A DNA stretch of 64,000 bases, taken from contig NZ_JAAAPM020000011.1 in NCBI RefSeq assembly GCF_009909155.2, forward strand, positions 62,001-126,000, written 5' to 3'. A program made the position numbers and the translations under genes. Below the pieces are notes generated by a model. That model saw only the letters and a list, made by a program, of their open reading frames with translations. It was not told the DNA's origin and ran no database searches. Positions 33,301 through 41,848 of the stretch are shown here, piece by piece (the stretch's first letter is position 1; each line of letters begins with the position of its first letter). Origin of the DNA: Flavobacterium undicola (GTDB taxonomy: Bacteria > Bacteroidota > Bacteroidia > Flavobacteriales > Flavobacteriaceae).

Positions 33301-34401
33301 ATGAAATATGATTATTTAATAGTTGGTGCAGGACTATTTGGTGCCGTTTTTGCCCATGAAGCAACAAAAGCAGGAAAAAAATGTTTGGTATTAGATAAAA
33401 GAAAACATACTGGAGGAAATGTTTATTGTGAAAATATTGAAGGAATCAATGTTCATAAATATGGTGCTCACATTTTTCATACTAATGATAAAAATTTATG
33501 GGATTATGTGAATCAATTTGTCGAATTTAATCATTATGTAAATTCTCCACTGGCTTATTCTAAAGGCAATCTTTACAATTTGCCTTTTAACATGAATACT
33601 TTCTACCAACTTTGGAAAACCAAAACTCCCAAAGAAGCCAAAGAAAAAATCGATGAACAGATTGCTATTTATGGTGTAGAAAACCCTAAAAATCTGGAAG
33701 AGCAAGCATTAAGTCTTGTTGGGAAAGATATTTATGAAAATTTCATTAAAGAATATACTGAAAAACAATGGGGGCGAAAAGCTACAGAGTTACCCGCTTT
33801 TATTATAAAAAGACTTCCTGTCCGATTTACATTTGACAATAATTATTTTAATGATAAATACCAAGGAATACCTATTGGCGGATACAACAAACTAATTGAT
33901 GGTTTATTAAAAGGCATAGAGGTTAAGGTTGATGTTGATTATTTTTCAGACAGAAAAAACTTTGAAAAACTATCTGAAAAAACAGTTTTCACAGGAAAAA
34001 TAGATGAATATTTTGATTATAAATTAGGCGTTTTAGAATACAGGTCGCTAAATTTTGAAAATGAAATTTTAGAAACCGATAATTTTCAAGGAAATGCTGT
34101 TGTTAATTATAATGATGCCTCTTATGATTTTACAAGAATTATTGAGCATAAACATTTTGAATTTGGTAAACAAAACAAAACTGTAATCACAAAAGAATAC
34201 CCTCAGGAATGGGACACCACTAAAGAAGCTTTTTATCCTATAAATGATGCTAAAAACCAAGCATTATTTGAAGAATATAAAAAATTATCGTTACAGGAAG
34301 ACAATGTAATATTTGGAGGAAGGCTTTCGGAATATAAATATTATGACATGCACCAAGTAATCGCTTCTGCGTTGACTGCAGTAAAAAAAGAAATAGTATA
34401 A
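33301..34401 (+). CDS. glf: UDP-galactopyranose mutase
   Basis: This 366-residue FAD enzyme converts UDP-galactopyranose to UDP-galactofuranose, the donor for galactofuranose in bacterial glycans. The FAD motif is IVGAGLFGAVFAHEA at about residues 6-20. Family motifs follow: GAHIFHTN (about 55-62), YTEKQWGRK near 153-161, RLPVRFTFDNNYFNDKYQGIP near 171-191, and the C-terminal FGGRLSEYKYYDMHQVIA at about 339-356. It lies 11 bp after the GT4 gene and 3 bp before the DUF4422 gene. Confidence 0.95.
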   Translation: MKYDYLIVGAGLFGAVFAHEATKAGKKCLVLDKRKHTGGNVYCENIEGINVHKYGAHIFHTNDKNLWDYVNQFVEFNHYVNSPLAYSKGNLYNLPFNMNTFYQLWKTKTPKEAKEKIDEQIAIYGVENPKNLEEQALSLVGKDIYENFIKEYTEKQWGRKATELPAFIIKRLPVRFTFDNNYFNDKYQGIPIGGYNKLIDGLLKGIEVKVDVDYFSDRKNFEKLSEKTVFTGKIDEYFDYKLGVLEYRSLNFENEILETDNFQGNAVVNYNDASYDFTRIIEHKHFEFGKQNKTVITKEYPQEWDTTKEAFYPINDAKNQALFEEYKKLSLQEDNVIFGGRLSEYKYYDMHQVIASALTAVKKEIV

Positions 34402-34404
34402 TTT

Positions 34405-35166
34405 ATGAAAATATTTAATATTACACACAAACCTATTCCTTATCTGACTAATGATTTATATCAAGCTTTTCAGGTAAATAGTAATGTGAATCCAATTATT
34501 TTTGATGGTATTTTACAGGACAACACTCTTGACAATATTTCCTCAAAAAATGATAATTTTTGTGAACTGACTGCTTGTTATTGGTTATGGAAAAACCTTG
34601 ATAACATTGACTATATTGGTCTTTGTCATTATAGAAGATATTTTAATTTTTTTTCAAATAAATTAAGCTTTAAGCCTTCTACCCAAAAAAGGATTAGTAA
34701 AGCCAAATTAGATAAACACAAAATATCCACAATAACAGTTGAGGAACAAATAAATAAAATCAAAGCTGATTTAAAAACATTTGATCTTATTTTACCCAAA
34801 CCTCTAAAAATGAAAGTTTCGATTTCAAAAGACTATATTTTGAATCACAGAGAAAGTGATTGGATTAAAGTAAAAGAAATCATTATATCCAAATATCCAG
34901 ATTTCGAAAAAAGTATAACTGATTATCTCGACAATAATAATCAGTTTTATCAATGCAATATGATGATTACTTCAAAAAACATATGGGATGATTATCATAA
35001 ATGGCTTTTTGATATCCTCTTTGAATTAGAAAAAAACATTAAAATTCCAGAAGATAATTTTCAGAGAAGAGTTTTTGGTTTTTTATCAGAGCGTTTATTT
35101 AACTTATACATTCTTCATCATAAATTTAAAATTAAAGAATATCCTCTTTTATTTATTAATGACTAA
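34405..35166 (+). CDS. DUF4422 family protein, probable glycosyltransferase
   Basis: This 253-residue protein has the DUF4422 signature: an ELTACYWLWKN segment near residues 53-63, YIGLCHYRRYF near 71-81, then LPKP (about 131-134) and a YQCNMMI strand near 190. The family lies in capsule and O-antigen loci and is thought to be glycosyltransferase-like. Next to glf it could transfer galactofuranose, but this is inference. It is the last intact gene of the three-gene run, and decayed fragments follow it. Confidence 0.8.
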   Translation: MKIFNITHKPIPYLTNDLYQAFQVNSNVNPIIFDGILQDNTLDNISSKNDNFCELTACYWLWKNLDNIDYIGLCHYRRYFNFFSNKLSFKPSTQKRISKAKLDKHKISTITVEEQINKIKADLKTFDLILPKPLKMKVSISKDYILNHRESDWIKVKEIIISKYPDFEKSITDYLDNNNQFYQCNMMITSKNIWDDYHKWLFDILFELEKNIKIPEDNFQRRVFGFLSERLFNLYILHHKFKIKEYPLLFIND

Positions 35167-35320
35167 TTATAGTCCTCTTTTTTCCGAATAATAAATTAAA
35201 AAAACACAACGCTCAAACCTCAATGAGAATAAGTATAAGAGATCTGAGGTCATCCTAGAAATCAAATTTTTCTTTATTGGATAAAAAGAAACAGACAGAG
35301 TTATTACTTTTTGATAAACA

Positions 35321-35533
35321 TCACTCCTCAAATCTTTTAATATCCCATTTTTTAATTAGATCATACAAACAATTGAAATAAAATTGAAAAGGGTTTTTCA
35401 ATAAAAAAGTACTCAAAACAAATACTCTCATCCATATCAGCGTACTTGATGCACCATTGGTTTCTCTATTGTATTGGGGATTAGATTGTTTAACGTCACA
35501 CTTTCTTTTAAGCCAAAGGCGCTTGAAAAAATA
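35321..35533 (-). pseudogene. C-terminal remnant of a glycan-related gene
   Basis: On the minus strand a 70-codon open frame without a usable start reads as a normal protein C-terminus: KRLWLKRK, then NPQYNRETNGAS, RVFVLSTFLLKNPFQFYF and DLIKKWDIKRFEE. An in-frame TAG stands at its 5' side (35534-35536). Composition and position suggest the tail of a glycosyltransferase or related enzyme whose remainder has been lost. The flanking bases from 35167 to 35320 show no gene. Confidence 0.45.
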
Positions 35534-35636
35534 CTAAATTACATTCAGTAGAATTTAGACAATGGAAAAAATATCTTTTTTTTATCAGAATACACCCCTT
35601 AAAAACCGTAAAAAAGAAGTGAATTGCCCCCATTAA

Positions 35637-35733
35637 ATATCTAAAAGGAGTAAGCTTTTACATTACTTAGATTGCTAATTTAGGACTATGGAAAGATGAT
35701 TTTGATAAGATTGTAAAAAATCGTTATGCTGAA
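35637..35733 (+). pseudogene. Frameshifted glycosyltransferase family 2 remnant
   Basis: The plus strand reads ISKRSKLLHYLDC and then, after a minus-one shift at about 35675, NLGLWKDDFDKIVKNRYAE. Together this resembles the GT2 segment in which a G/C-N-x-x-x-W-K-K-D-F stretch precedes VNGxxE. No start or upstream domain exists, so it is a decayed fragment. It lies between the DUF4422 gene and the acyltransferase gene, on the edge of the glycan cluster. Confidence 0.4.
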
Positions 35734-35745
35734 TTACAATTTGCA

Positions 35746-36627
35746 CTACTTATTACTCTTTCCTTGATGTTTCCATCTTTTATGAGTCCATAAATAATAT
35801 TCTGGAGCTTCTACTATTTGACTTTCTACCTTTTTTAGAAACAAATCTGTTAATTGATAATCAGGAACGTTTTTTACATCTTCTGAAAGAATTTCAATTT
35901 CGGCTTCATAAAAACCTCTCTTTACTTTTGTAACTCTTAGATAGATTACATTCATATCAAATCTTTTAGAAAGCATTTCAGCTCCTGTAAAAACAGGCAC
36001 TTCGACACCCATAAATTGCCCTAAATGTCTCTTACCCCTAGCTCTTGGTGATTGATCGCTAATAAAACCATAAAGCCCTTTATTTTTTCTAATCTCATTG
36101 TGCTCAATAACTGCAACACTCTCTCTGGTATGAATTAATCTGGTTTTAAAATTAGAACGTATTTTACGTATTAGATTATCAAAATATCGATTACTCAAAC
36201 GCTTATAGATAGCAAATGCTTCAAAACTAATTTTAGTATTCATCAAAATTGCCCATTCATAACTGGCATAATGTGCCATCATCATGGCAATACTTTTACC
36301 TTTCTTTTCTAAATCTAAATAGACATCTAGGTTTTTAAACACAAAGCGTTCTTCCATCTCTTTCTGAGAAATAGACATGGTTTTCATCATTTCTATAAAC
36401 ATATCACACATATGTTTATAAAATTTGATTTCGATTTCTTTGCGCTTAGCATCAGTATAATCAGGGAATGCCAACAACAAATTATCACGAACCACTTCCT
36501 TACGATATCCAAAAACATAATATACTAATACAAAAACAATATCAGACAAAACATATAGCAGTCTAAAAGGTAAAAGCGAAATTAATATCAATAAGGGATA
36601 CGCTAATAAATAAACAAGAAATTGCAT
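35746..36627 (-). CDS. Lysophospholipid acyltransferase, LpxL/HtrB-like
   Basis: This 293-residue membrane-associated acyltransferase should add a secondary acyl chain to lipid A or a related lipid. An N-terminal hydrophobic helix (about residues 4-40) anchors it. The catalytic H-x4-E-type motif is AHYASYE with H119 and E124, followed by a FISDQSPR segment near 190. The ATG at 36627 is used; a longer frame starting at TTG 36645 would overlap the TATTTTTG promoter element. It borders the glycan cluster, consistent with lipopolysaccharide assembly. Confidence 0.85.
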   Translation of the reverse strand: MQFLVYLLAYPLLILISLLPFRLLYVLSDIVFVLVYYVFGYRKEVVRDNLLLAFPDYTDAKRKEIEIKFYKHMCDMFIEMMKTMSISQKEMEERFVFKNLDVYLDLEKKGKSIAMMMAHYASYEWAILMNTKISFEAFAIYKRLSNRYFDNLIRKIRSNFKTRLIHTRESVAVIEHNEIRKNKGLYGFISDQSPRARGKRHLGQFMGVEVPVFTGAEMLSKRFDMNVIYLRVTKVKRGFYEAEIEILSEDVKNVPDYQLTDLFLKKVESQIVEAPEYYLWTHKRWKHQGKSNK

Positions 36628-36642
36628 TGGTAAAATTTTGTT

Positions 36643-36650
36643 CAAAAATA
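36643..36650 (-). promoter_or_regulatory. Promoter -7 element of the acyltransferase gene
   Basis: Read on the minus strand it is TATTTTTG, 15 bp before the ATG at 36627. It shows that the TTG at 36645 cannot be the start. Confidence 0.6.
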
Positions 36651-36707
36651 CAAATTTTATTTTCTACTAAAACAGAAAACAAATTTCAAAAACCGAATTC
36701 TAATGAA

Positions 36708-36715
36708 TACCTTTG
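36708..36715 (+). promoter_or_regulatory. Promoter -7 element of the threonylcarbamoyl-AMP synthase gene
   Basis: TACCTTTG fits the -7 consensus and lies 17 bp before the ATG at 36733. An upstream ATG at 36703 precedes the promoter element and is rejected. Confidence 0.65.
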
Positions 36716-36732
36716 CTTACATTTATTTTTTT

Positions 36733-37302
36733 ATGCAAGAAATCAACAACGAAGTACACAAAGCTTACGAAATTATCAAAGAAGGAGGCATTATTCTTTA
36801 CCCTACTGATACAGTTTGGGGAATAGGTTGTGATGCCACAAATCCAGAAGCCGTTGCTAAAATTTTCAAACTCAAACAAAGAGCCGAAACCCAAAGCATG
36901 ATTGTTTTGATGAATGGCGAAAAAATGATGTACAATGTCTTCAAGGAAATCCCTGAAGTTGCTTGGCAAATTCTAGACTTATCCGAAAACCCAACGACCT
37001 TGGTTTTAGACCAACCTAGAAACGTAGCTTCTAACTTAATTGCTGCCGATAACACTCTAGCCATGAGACTTGTTAAAGAGCCTTTTTGCTATAAATTATT
37101 AGAACGAATGAAAAAACCATTGGTTTCTACTTCGGCAAATATCTCAGGACAAGCTACACCAAAAAGTTTCAAAGAAATCAGCCCTGAGATTATAAAAGGT
37201 GTTGACTATGTTGTAAATTTGCATCACGATAAAATTGCGGGAAAACCTTCGACAATTATCAAATTAACGAATGATTCTCAAGTTAAAATAATACGGAAGT
37301 AA
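36733..37302 (+). CDS. L-threonylcarbamoyladenylate synthase (Sua5/YrdC/TsaC)
   Basis: This 189-residue protein makes threonylcarbamoyl-AMP from threonine, bicarbonate and ATP for the t6A modification of ANN-decoding tRNAs. The YrdC-domain motifs are GGIILYPTDTVWGIGCDA at about residues 18-35, KLKQRAE near 47-53, and STSANISGQATP near 135-146. It lacks the C-terminal Sua5 domain, so it is the short TsaC form. The start at 36733 follows the -7 element. The CCA-adding enzyme gene follows after a terminator. Confidence 0.93.
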   Translation: MQEINNEVHKAYEIIKEGGIILYPTDTVWGIGCDATNPEAVAKIFKLKQRAETQSMIVLMNGEKMMYNVFKEIPEVAWQILDLSENPTTLVLDQPRNVASNLIAADNTLAMRLVKEPFCYKLLERMKKPLVSTSANISGQATPKSFKEISPEIIKGVDYVVNLHHDKIAGKPSTIIKLTNDSQVKIIRK

Positions 37303-37315
37303 ATTCCAAAAAAAC

Positions 37316-37354
37316 AAATTCCAAATCCCAAAAGCGTTTTGGAATTTGGAATTT
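37316..37354 (+). terminator. Terminator after the YrdC gene
   Basis: Arms 37316-37333 and 37337-37354 pair over 18 bp with one mismatch. T follows. The arms resemble the terminator at 25816-25859. Confidence 0.75.
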
Positions 37355-37371
37355 TTCAATTGAAAATTTTG

Positions 37372-38787
37372 ATGAACTACAAATCAGCCTTACATAATCC
37401 TATTTTTAAATTTATCTCTCAAGCTTCAAAAGAGCTTCAAGTTGACAGCTACGTTATTGGTGGTTTCGTTAGAGATTTAATTTTAGGACGTGATTTCAAA
37501 AAAGACATTGATATCGTCGCCGTGGGCAGCGGAATCGAATTAGCCTTAAAAGTATCCGAATTACTTCCAAGAAAGCCTAAAGTTCAGGTATTCAAAACTT
37601 ATGGAACAGCCATGCTTCGTTTTGAAGATACCGAAATCGAATTTGTGGGTGCCAGAAAAGAGTCTTACACTCACGATAGCAGAAATCCTATTGTAGAGAA
37701 TGGCACACTGGAAGACGACCAAAACCGACGCGACTTTACCATCAACGCACTAGCATTATCTTTAAACGAATCTGATTTTGGAGACTTATTAGATCCTTTT
37801 GACGGACTTAAAGACATTGATAACAAAATATTAAAAACACCATTGGATCCGGACATCACTTACTCTGACGATCCTTTGCGAATGATGCGTGCTATCCGAT
37901 TTGCAACCCAATTAAATTTTGAAATCGAAGAACATTCGCTACAATCCATATCCAAAAATGCCGAACGCATTAAAATTATTTCCGGAGAACGAATTGTAGA
38001 TGAATTGAATAAAATCCTTTCTACTCGCAAACCATCAATTGGCTTTTTACACCTATACAAAACAGGTCTTTTAGAAACTTTATTACCTGAATTGACGGCT
38101 TTAAACCAAGTGGAAGAAATTGAAGGTCAAACACATAAAAACAATTTCTACCATACGCTTGAAGTTGTGGACAATATCTGTCCTAACACAGATGATGTTT
38201 GGTTACGCTGGGCCGCTTTATTACACGACATTGGAAAAGCACCTACCAAACGTTTCAACAAAAAACAAGGCTGGACTTTTCACGGACATGAATTTCTGGG
38301 TGGAAAAATGGTAAAAAAGCTATTTGAACGCCTACACATGCCCTTGAATCAAAAAATGAAATTTGTTCAAAAAATGGTTATCATGAGTTCGCGCCCAATT
38401 GTGCTTTCTCAGGACATCGTTACTGATTCGGCTGTGCGTCGTTTGGTTTTTGATGCCGGTGAAGATGTCGAAAATTTAATGACCCTTTGCGAAGCCGATA
38501 TTACAACTAAAAACCCTACAAAATTCAAAAAATACCATAAAAACTTTGAAATTGTACGCCAGAAAATAGTCGAAGTCGAAGAAAAAGACTCTGTTCGTAA
38601 TTTCCAACCACCAATTTCTGGTGAAGAAATCATGGAAATCTTTGATTTAAAACCATCCCGTGAAATCGGTGTTTTAAAAGAAGCGGTGAAAGAAGCAATC
38701 TTAGAAGGTGAAATCCCAAACGAATACGAAGCAGCCTATCAATTTGTTTTAAAACGTGCGGAGAAATTAGGATTAAAAAAAAAATAA
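37372..38787 (+). CDS. CCA tRNA nucleotidyltransferase with HD domain
   Basis: This 471-residue class II nucleotidyltransferase adds or repairs the CCA end of tRNAs. The polymerase head shows [14 protein letters not shown] near residues 28-41 and the metal-binding DIDIVAVG near 46-53. [10 protein letters not shown] near 118-127 and a [12 protein letters not shown] segment near 168-179 follow. An HD phosphohydrolase domain ([12 protein letters not shown] near 283-294) lies in the C-terminal half. The ATG at 37372 is chosen; a TTG-initiated extension from 37339 lies inside the preceding terminator. Confidence 0.93.
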   Translation: MNYKSALHNPIFKFISQASKELQVDSYVIGGFVRDLILGRDFKKDIDIVAVGSGIELALKVSELLPRKPKVQVFKTYGTAMLRFEDTEIEFVGARKESYTHDSRNPIVENGTLEDDQNRRDFTINALALSLNESDFGDLLDPFDGLKDIDNKILKTPLDPDITYSDDPLRMMRAIRFATQLNFEIEEHSLQSISKNAERIKIISGERIVDELNKILSTRKPSIGFLHLYKTGLLETLLPELTALNQVEEIEGQTHKNNFYHTLEVVDNICPNTDDVWLRWAALLHDIGKAPTKRFNKKQGWTFHGHEFLGGKMVKKLFERLHMPLNQKMKFVQKMVIMSSRPIVLSQDIVTDSAVRRLVFDAGEDVENLMTLCEADITTKNPTKFKKYHKNFEIVRQKIVEVEEKDSVRNFQPPISGEEIMEIFDLKPSREIGVLKEAVKEAILEGEIPNEYEAAYQFVLKRAEKLGLKKK

Positions 38788-38846
38788 TCATCATATAAAT
38801 ACAAAGTGAATTACAAAATCACATAAGCTTTGAAACTTTGAATCTC

Positions 38847-39866
38847 ATGAAAACAAACAAATCCGTTATTATCTGGCTACTTTCAGGCTGCGTATTAATT
38901 TTTATAATGGTAGTTGTTGGTGGAATCACCAGACTGACTAATTCCGGTTTATCCATGACCGACTGGCATCTTATCACCGATACACTCCCTCCTCTTACTG
39001 AAGCCAAATGGCAGGAAGCTTTCAACCAATACAAACAATTTCCAGAATATAAATTAATAAACGTCCATAACGATTTTACACTTTCTGATTATAAATTCAT
39101 TTATTTCTGGGAATGGTTTCACCGTTTTATAGGTCGTGCTATCGGAATGGTATTTATTATTCCTTTTATCTATTTCTTAATTCGAAAAAAACTCGATAAT
39201 AGCACTATTAAAAAATGTGTTATTCTTTTAGGATTGGGTGGGTTACAAGGATTTTTTGGCTGGTTTATGGTAAAAAGCGGATTAATAGACAATCCTGATG
39301 TAAGCCATTTTAGACTGGCGCTACACCTTACTACTGCTTTTATCACCTTTGCGTATACGTTTTGGGTAGCCTTAGATTTAATTTATCCTATAAAAAGGAA
39401 TGTAGAAAAATCACTTCGCACTATTGCCCGATACGCCTTATTTTTTCTGTTATTACAAATTATCTATGGTGGTTTTGTTGCCGGATTAAATGCTGGTTTA
39501 ATTCACAATCATTGGCCTTTAATGAGTGATGGGCAATTTATACATGACAGTGTGTTTTTAGAACAAGACAGTCTTCTTTTAAGTTTTACCGAAGGCAAAA
39601 GTGGTGTCCAATTTGTTCACAGGACTTTAGCTTATGTAGTGGTAGCCTTTATACTCTTTTTATATTTTAAAAGTAAAAGCTTCAATTTAGATTACAATCA
39701 GAAAAAAGGAATCCAAACATTAGTTTTTCTTGTCTTTGTTCAATTTGCCTTGGGCGTTTTCACGCTACTTTATGGAGTTCCGTTATGGCTTGGACTAATT
39801 CACCAAATTAACGCTTTTTTCCTTTTATCGGCTATGACTTATAGCTTACATCGATTGTCTAAATAG
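38847..39866 (+). CDS. ctaA: Heme A synthase (COX15/CtaA family)
   Basis: This 339-residue protein has about eight transmembrane helices and oxidises heme O to heme A for terminal oxidases. The VVVGGITRLTNSGLSMTDWH segment (about residues 23-42) is family-specific, with further WEWFHRFIGR (about 89-98), a FRLALHLTTAF segment and FVHRTLAY histidines expected to bind heme. The ATG at 38847 is chosen over TTG 38838. It stands apart from any cytochrome oxidase gene in this window. Confidence 0.93.
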   Translation: MKTNKSVIIWLLSGCVLIFIMVVVGGITRLTNSGLSMTDWHLITDTLPPLTEAKWQEAFNQYKQFPEYKLINVHNDFTLSDYKFIYFWEWFHRFIGRAIGMVFIIPFIYFLIRKKLDNSTIKKCVILLGLGGLQGFFGWFMVKSGLIDNPDVSHFRLALHLTTAFITFAYTFWVALDLIYPIKRNVEKSLRTIARYALFFLLLQIIYGGFVAGLNAGLIHNHWPLMSDGQFIHDSVFLEQDSLLLSFTEGKSGVQFVHRTLAYVVVAFILFLYFKSKSFNLDYNQKKGIQTLVFLVFVQFALGVFTLLYGVPLWLGLIHQINAFFLLSAMTYSLHRLSK

Positions 39867-39926
39867 TATATTTTGCTTATATTTACAATAGACTATTTTG
39901 TCGCATTTCCATATTCGTTACAATAA

Positions 39927-40706
39927 ATGTCTAAACTTGCTACTCAAGACAAATTTCTTGATTTTTCTGATTACGGAAGATTTGCTGGAAAATGGATTGC
40001 CAATACACTAAAAAACACGCGATTTACCCCCATTCATGTCACGCTACTATTTGGCCTGTCTGGAATTATCGCAATCTACTGTATCTACAAAAACCACTAT
40101 TATCTGGCTTGTTTTTTTATAATATTAAAATCCATTATTGACGCAGCCGATGGCGAACTTGCCCGATTAAAAAAAACACCTTCTTATACAGGAAGATACC
40201 TTGACAGTCTTTTTGATATCTTTCTTAACTTTTTAATCCTAGTTACCATCTGTTATGTTTCTGACACCACATTTCGAGCCACTATAGCCGCTTTCTTTTG
40301 CATACAATTACAAGGAACCTTATACAATTATTACTATGTAATTTTAAGAACCAAATCAGTTGGCGGAGATAAAACCAGTAAAATTTTCGAAAACAAAACT
40401 CCAAAAGCCTTAGCTGGAGAAAGTCAAAAATGGGTTACTTTTTTGTTTCAAATTTACACCCTAGTTTACGGCGGTTTTGATAAAATAATCTATAAATTAG
40501 ACCGCAATGCAGCCAAATTAAAAACCTTTCCTAATTGGTTCATGACCTTGGTTTCTTTATACGGTTTAGGCTTTCAATTACTATTAATTTCATTGATGCT
40601 AATACTCAACTGGATTGAATTTATCATTCCATTTTTCATAATTTACTCACTCTTAATTCCTGTTTTGATTGTAATTAGAAAAGTATATATAAAACAAAAA
40701 GAGTAA
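39927..40706 (+). CDS. CDP-alcohol phosphatidyltransferase family protein
   Basis: This 259-residue membrane enzyme has the full family motif D-x2-DG-x2-AR-x8-G-x3-D-x3-D at about residues 72-94 (starting DAADGELAR). About six hydrophobic helices surround it. Members make phospholipids or sugar-phosphate lipids from CDP-linked donors; which alcohol is used here is not clear, and its 259 residues are longer than a minimal PgsA. The gene is 60 bp after ctaA on the same strand and ends in a small terminator. Confidence 0.85.
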   Translation: MSKLATQDKFLDFSDYGRFAGKWIANTLKNTRFTPIHVTLLFGLSGIIAIYCIYKNHYYLACFFIILKSIIDAADGELARLKKTPSYTGRYLDSLFDIFLNFLILVTICYVSDTTFRATIAAFFCIQLQGTLYNYYYVILRTKSVGGDKTSKIFENKTPKALAGESQKWVTFLFQIYTLVYGGFDKIIYKLDRNAAKLKTFPNWFMTLVSLYGLGFQLLLISLMLILNWIEFIIPFFIIYSLLIPVLIVIRKVYIKQKE

Positions 40707-40724
40707 ACTAGCAGCTTACTCTTT
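40698..40724. terminator. Terminator after the phosphatidyltransferase gene
   Basis: AAAGAGTAA (40698-40706) pairs with TTACTCTTT (40716-40724); the stop codon lies in the left arm. Both the + gene and the convergent minus-strand operon can use it. Confidence 0.7.
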
Positions 40725-40748
40725 CCTGTTTTATACAATTCTATATTT

Positions 40749-41354
40749 CTATTTTTTCACCTTAATACTACAACCAATAGCTTTAGTAATCTCAGGCGAA
40801 GGTGTTTTTCCGCTTTCTAAAGCTACAATAGCGTTTTCAAGGTATTTTTCTTTTACATCACTAGCGCTATCCACGTTGTCATCTATAGCTCCAATGTATT
40901 TCACTACACGGTTTTTATCTAATAAAAAGACATGTGGTGTTTTAGTAGCTCCATATTGTGGGAATATTTTTTGCCCTTCATCTAACAAATAAGGAAAAGC
41001 AAATCCTTTCTCTTTGGCTCTTACTTTCATCATGTCAAAACTATCTGCAGGTTCTGCTACAGGATCATTAGGGTTAATTGCGAACAAAACATAACCTTTC
41101 GATTTGTAATTTTTAGATAAATCATTAATACGATCTTCGTATTTTTTAGCAAAAGGGCAATGATTACAGGTAAAAACAACTATAAAGCCTTTTGCGCTCT
41201 TATAATCAGACATACTATACATTTTCCCATCAACCGATTTTAATTTAAAATCAGTCGCCGTATCGCCAATTTTGTATGGCGTTGGTGCATTTGAAGTAAA
41301 GGCTGTCGTAAAAATGACAGAAACAAATAATAAAAGAGCCGATAAAATTTTCAT
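40749..41354 (-). CDS. Thioredoxin-fold redoxin family protein, exported
   Basis: This 201-residue protein has a signal peptide (about residues 1-22) and then an AhpC/TSA-redoxin fold. The active site is CNHC (VFTCNHCPFAKKY, at about residues 58-70), and the KTPHVFLLDK segment near 136-145 carries the cis-Pro region. The family of thioredoxin-like periplasmic proteins with this motif likely reduces disulfides or peroxides. It lies 11 bp downstream of the TlpA-like gene in the same direction, so the pair forms a redox operon outside the inner membrane. Confidence 0.85.
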   Translation of the reverse strand: MKILSALLLFVSVIFTTAFTSNAPTPYKIGDTATDFKLKSVDGKMYSMSDYKSAKGFIVVFTCNHCPFAKKYEDRINDLSKNYKSKGYVLFAINPNDPVAEPADSFDMMKVRAKEKGFAFPYLLDEGQKIFPQYGATKTPHVFLLDKNRVVKYIGAIDDNVDSASDVKEKYLENAIVALESGKTPSPEITKAIGCSIKVKK

Positions 41355-41365
41355 AGTTTTAATTG

Positions 41366-41848
41366 TTAATTAATAATTGAATTTACATATTGATTTAATT
41401 CTTCGTAGCTGGAAAACATCTTTTCAACAAAGAACTTTTTACCATTTTTGATAATTAAAGTTGCCGGAATAGAACCTGACCAATCTTTATCTACGGCAGG
41501 AAGCCAGGTATTATAATCTTTATCTGTTAGCAAAACCACTTCGGATTTCACAGCTTTCTTTTTCAAAAAAGGCAACAATTTTGCCTCATATTGATTCTTA
41601 AAATCCAAGCTAACGAGTACTACTTTTATCTTTTTATTTTCGAAATTTAATTGTTCAAAATGCGGTAATTCTTTCACGCAAGGAGCGCACCAGGTGGCCC
41701 AAAAATTCACCACATAAGTTGTGTTTTCATCATTCAAAACTGCCTTTTCCAAATCGGAATAATGATCAAAAACAGCTATTTTTTGAGCTTGAATTTGAGA
41801 AGAAAAAAGAAATGCAAAAGCAAGTACAACAAAATATTTCATATCCAT
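41366..41848 (-). CDS. TlpA/thioredoxin-like exported protein
   Basis: This 160-residue protein has a signal peptide (about residues 1-21) and a thioredoxin fold with active site WCAPC near residues 52-56. Cis-Pro is in GSIPATLIIKNGK near 125-137. It resembles TlpA/ResA-type thiol-disulfide reductases that keep apocytochrome or other periplasmic cysteines reduced. It is the first gene of the two-gene operon with the CNHC protein. Its promoter must lie in the adjacent A/C-rich desert. Confidence 0.87.
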   Translation of the reverse strand: MDMKYFVVLAFAFLFSSQIQAQKIAVFDHYSDLEKAVLNDENTTYVVNFWATWCAPCVKELPHFEQLNFENKKIKVVLVSLDFKNQYEAKLLPFLKKKAVKSEVVLLTDKDYNTWLPAVDKDWSGSIPATLIIKNGKKFFVEKMFSSYEELNQYVNSIIN

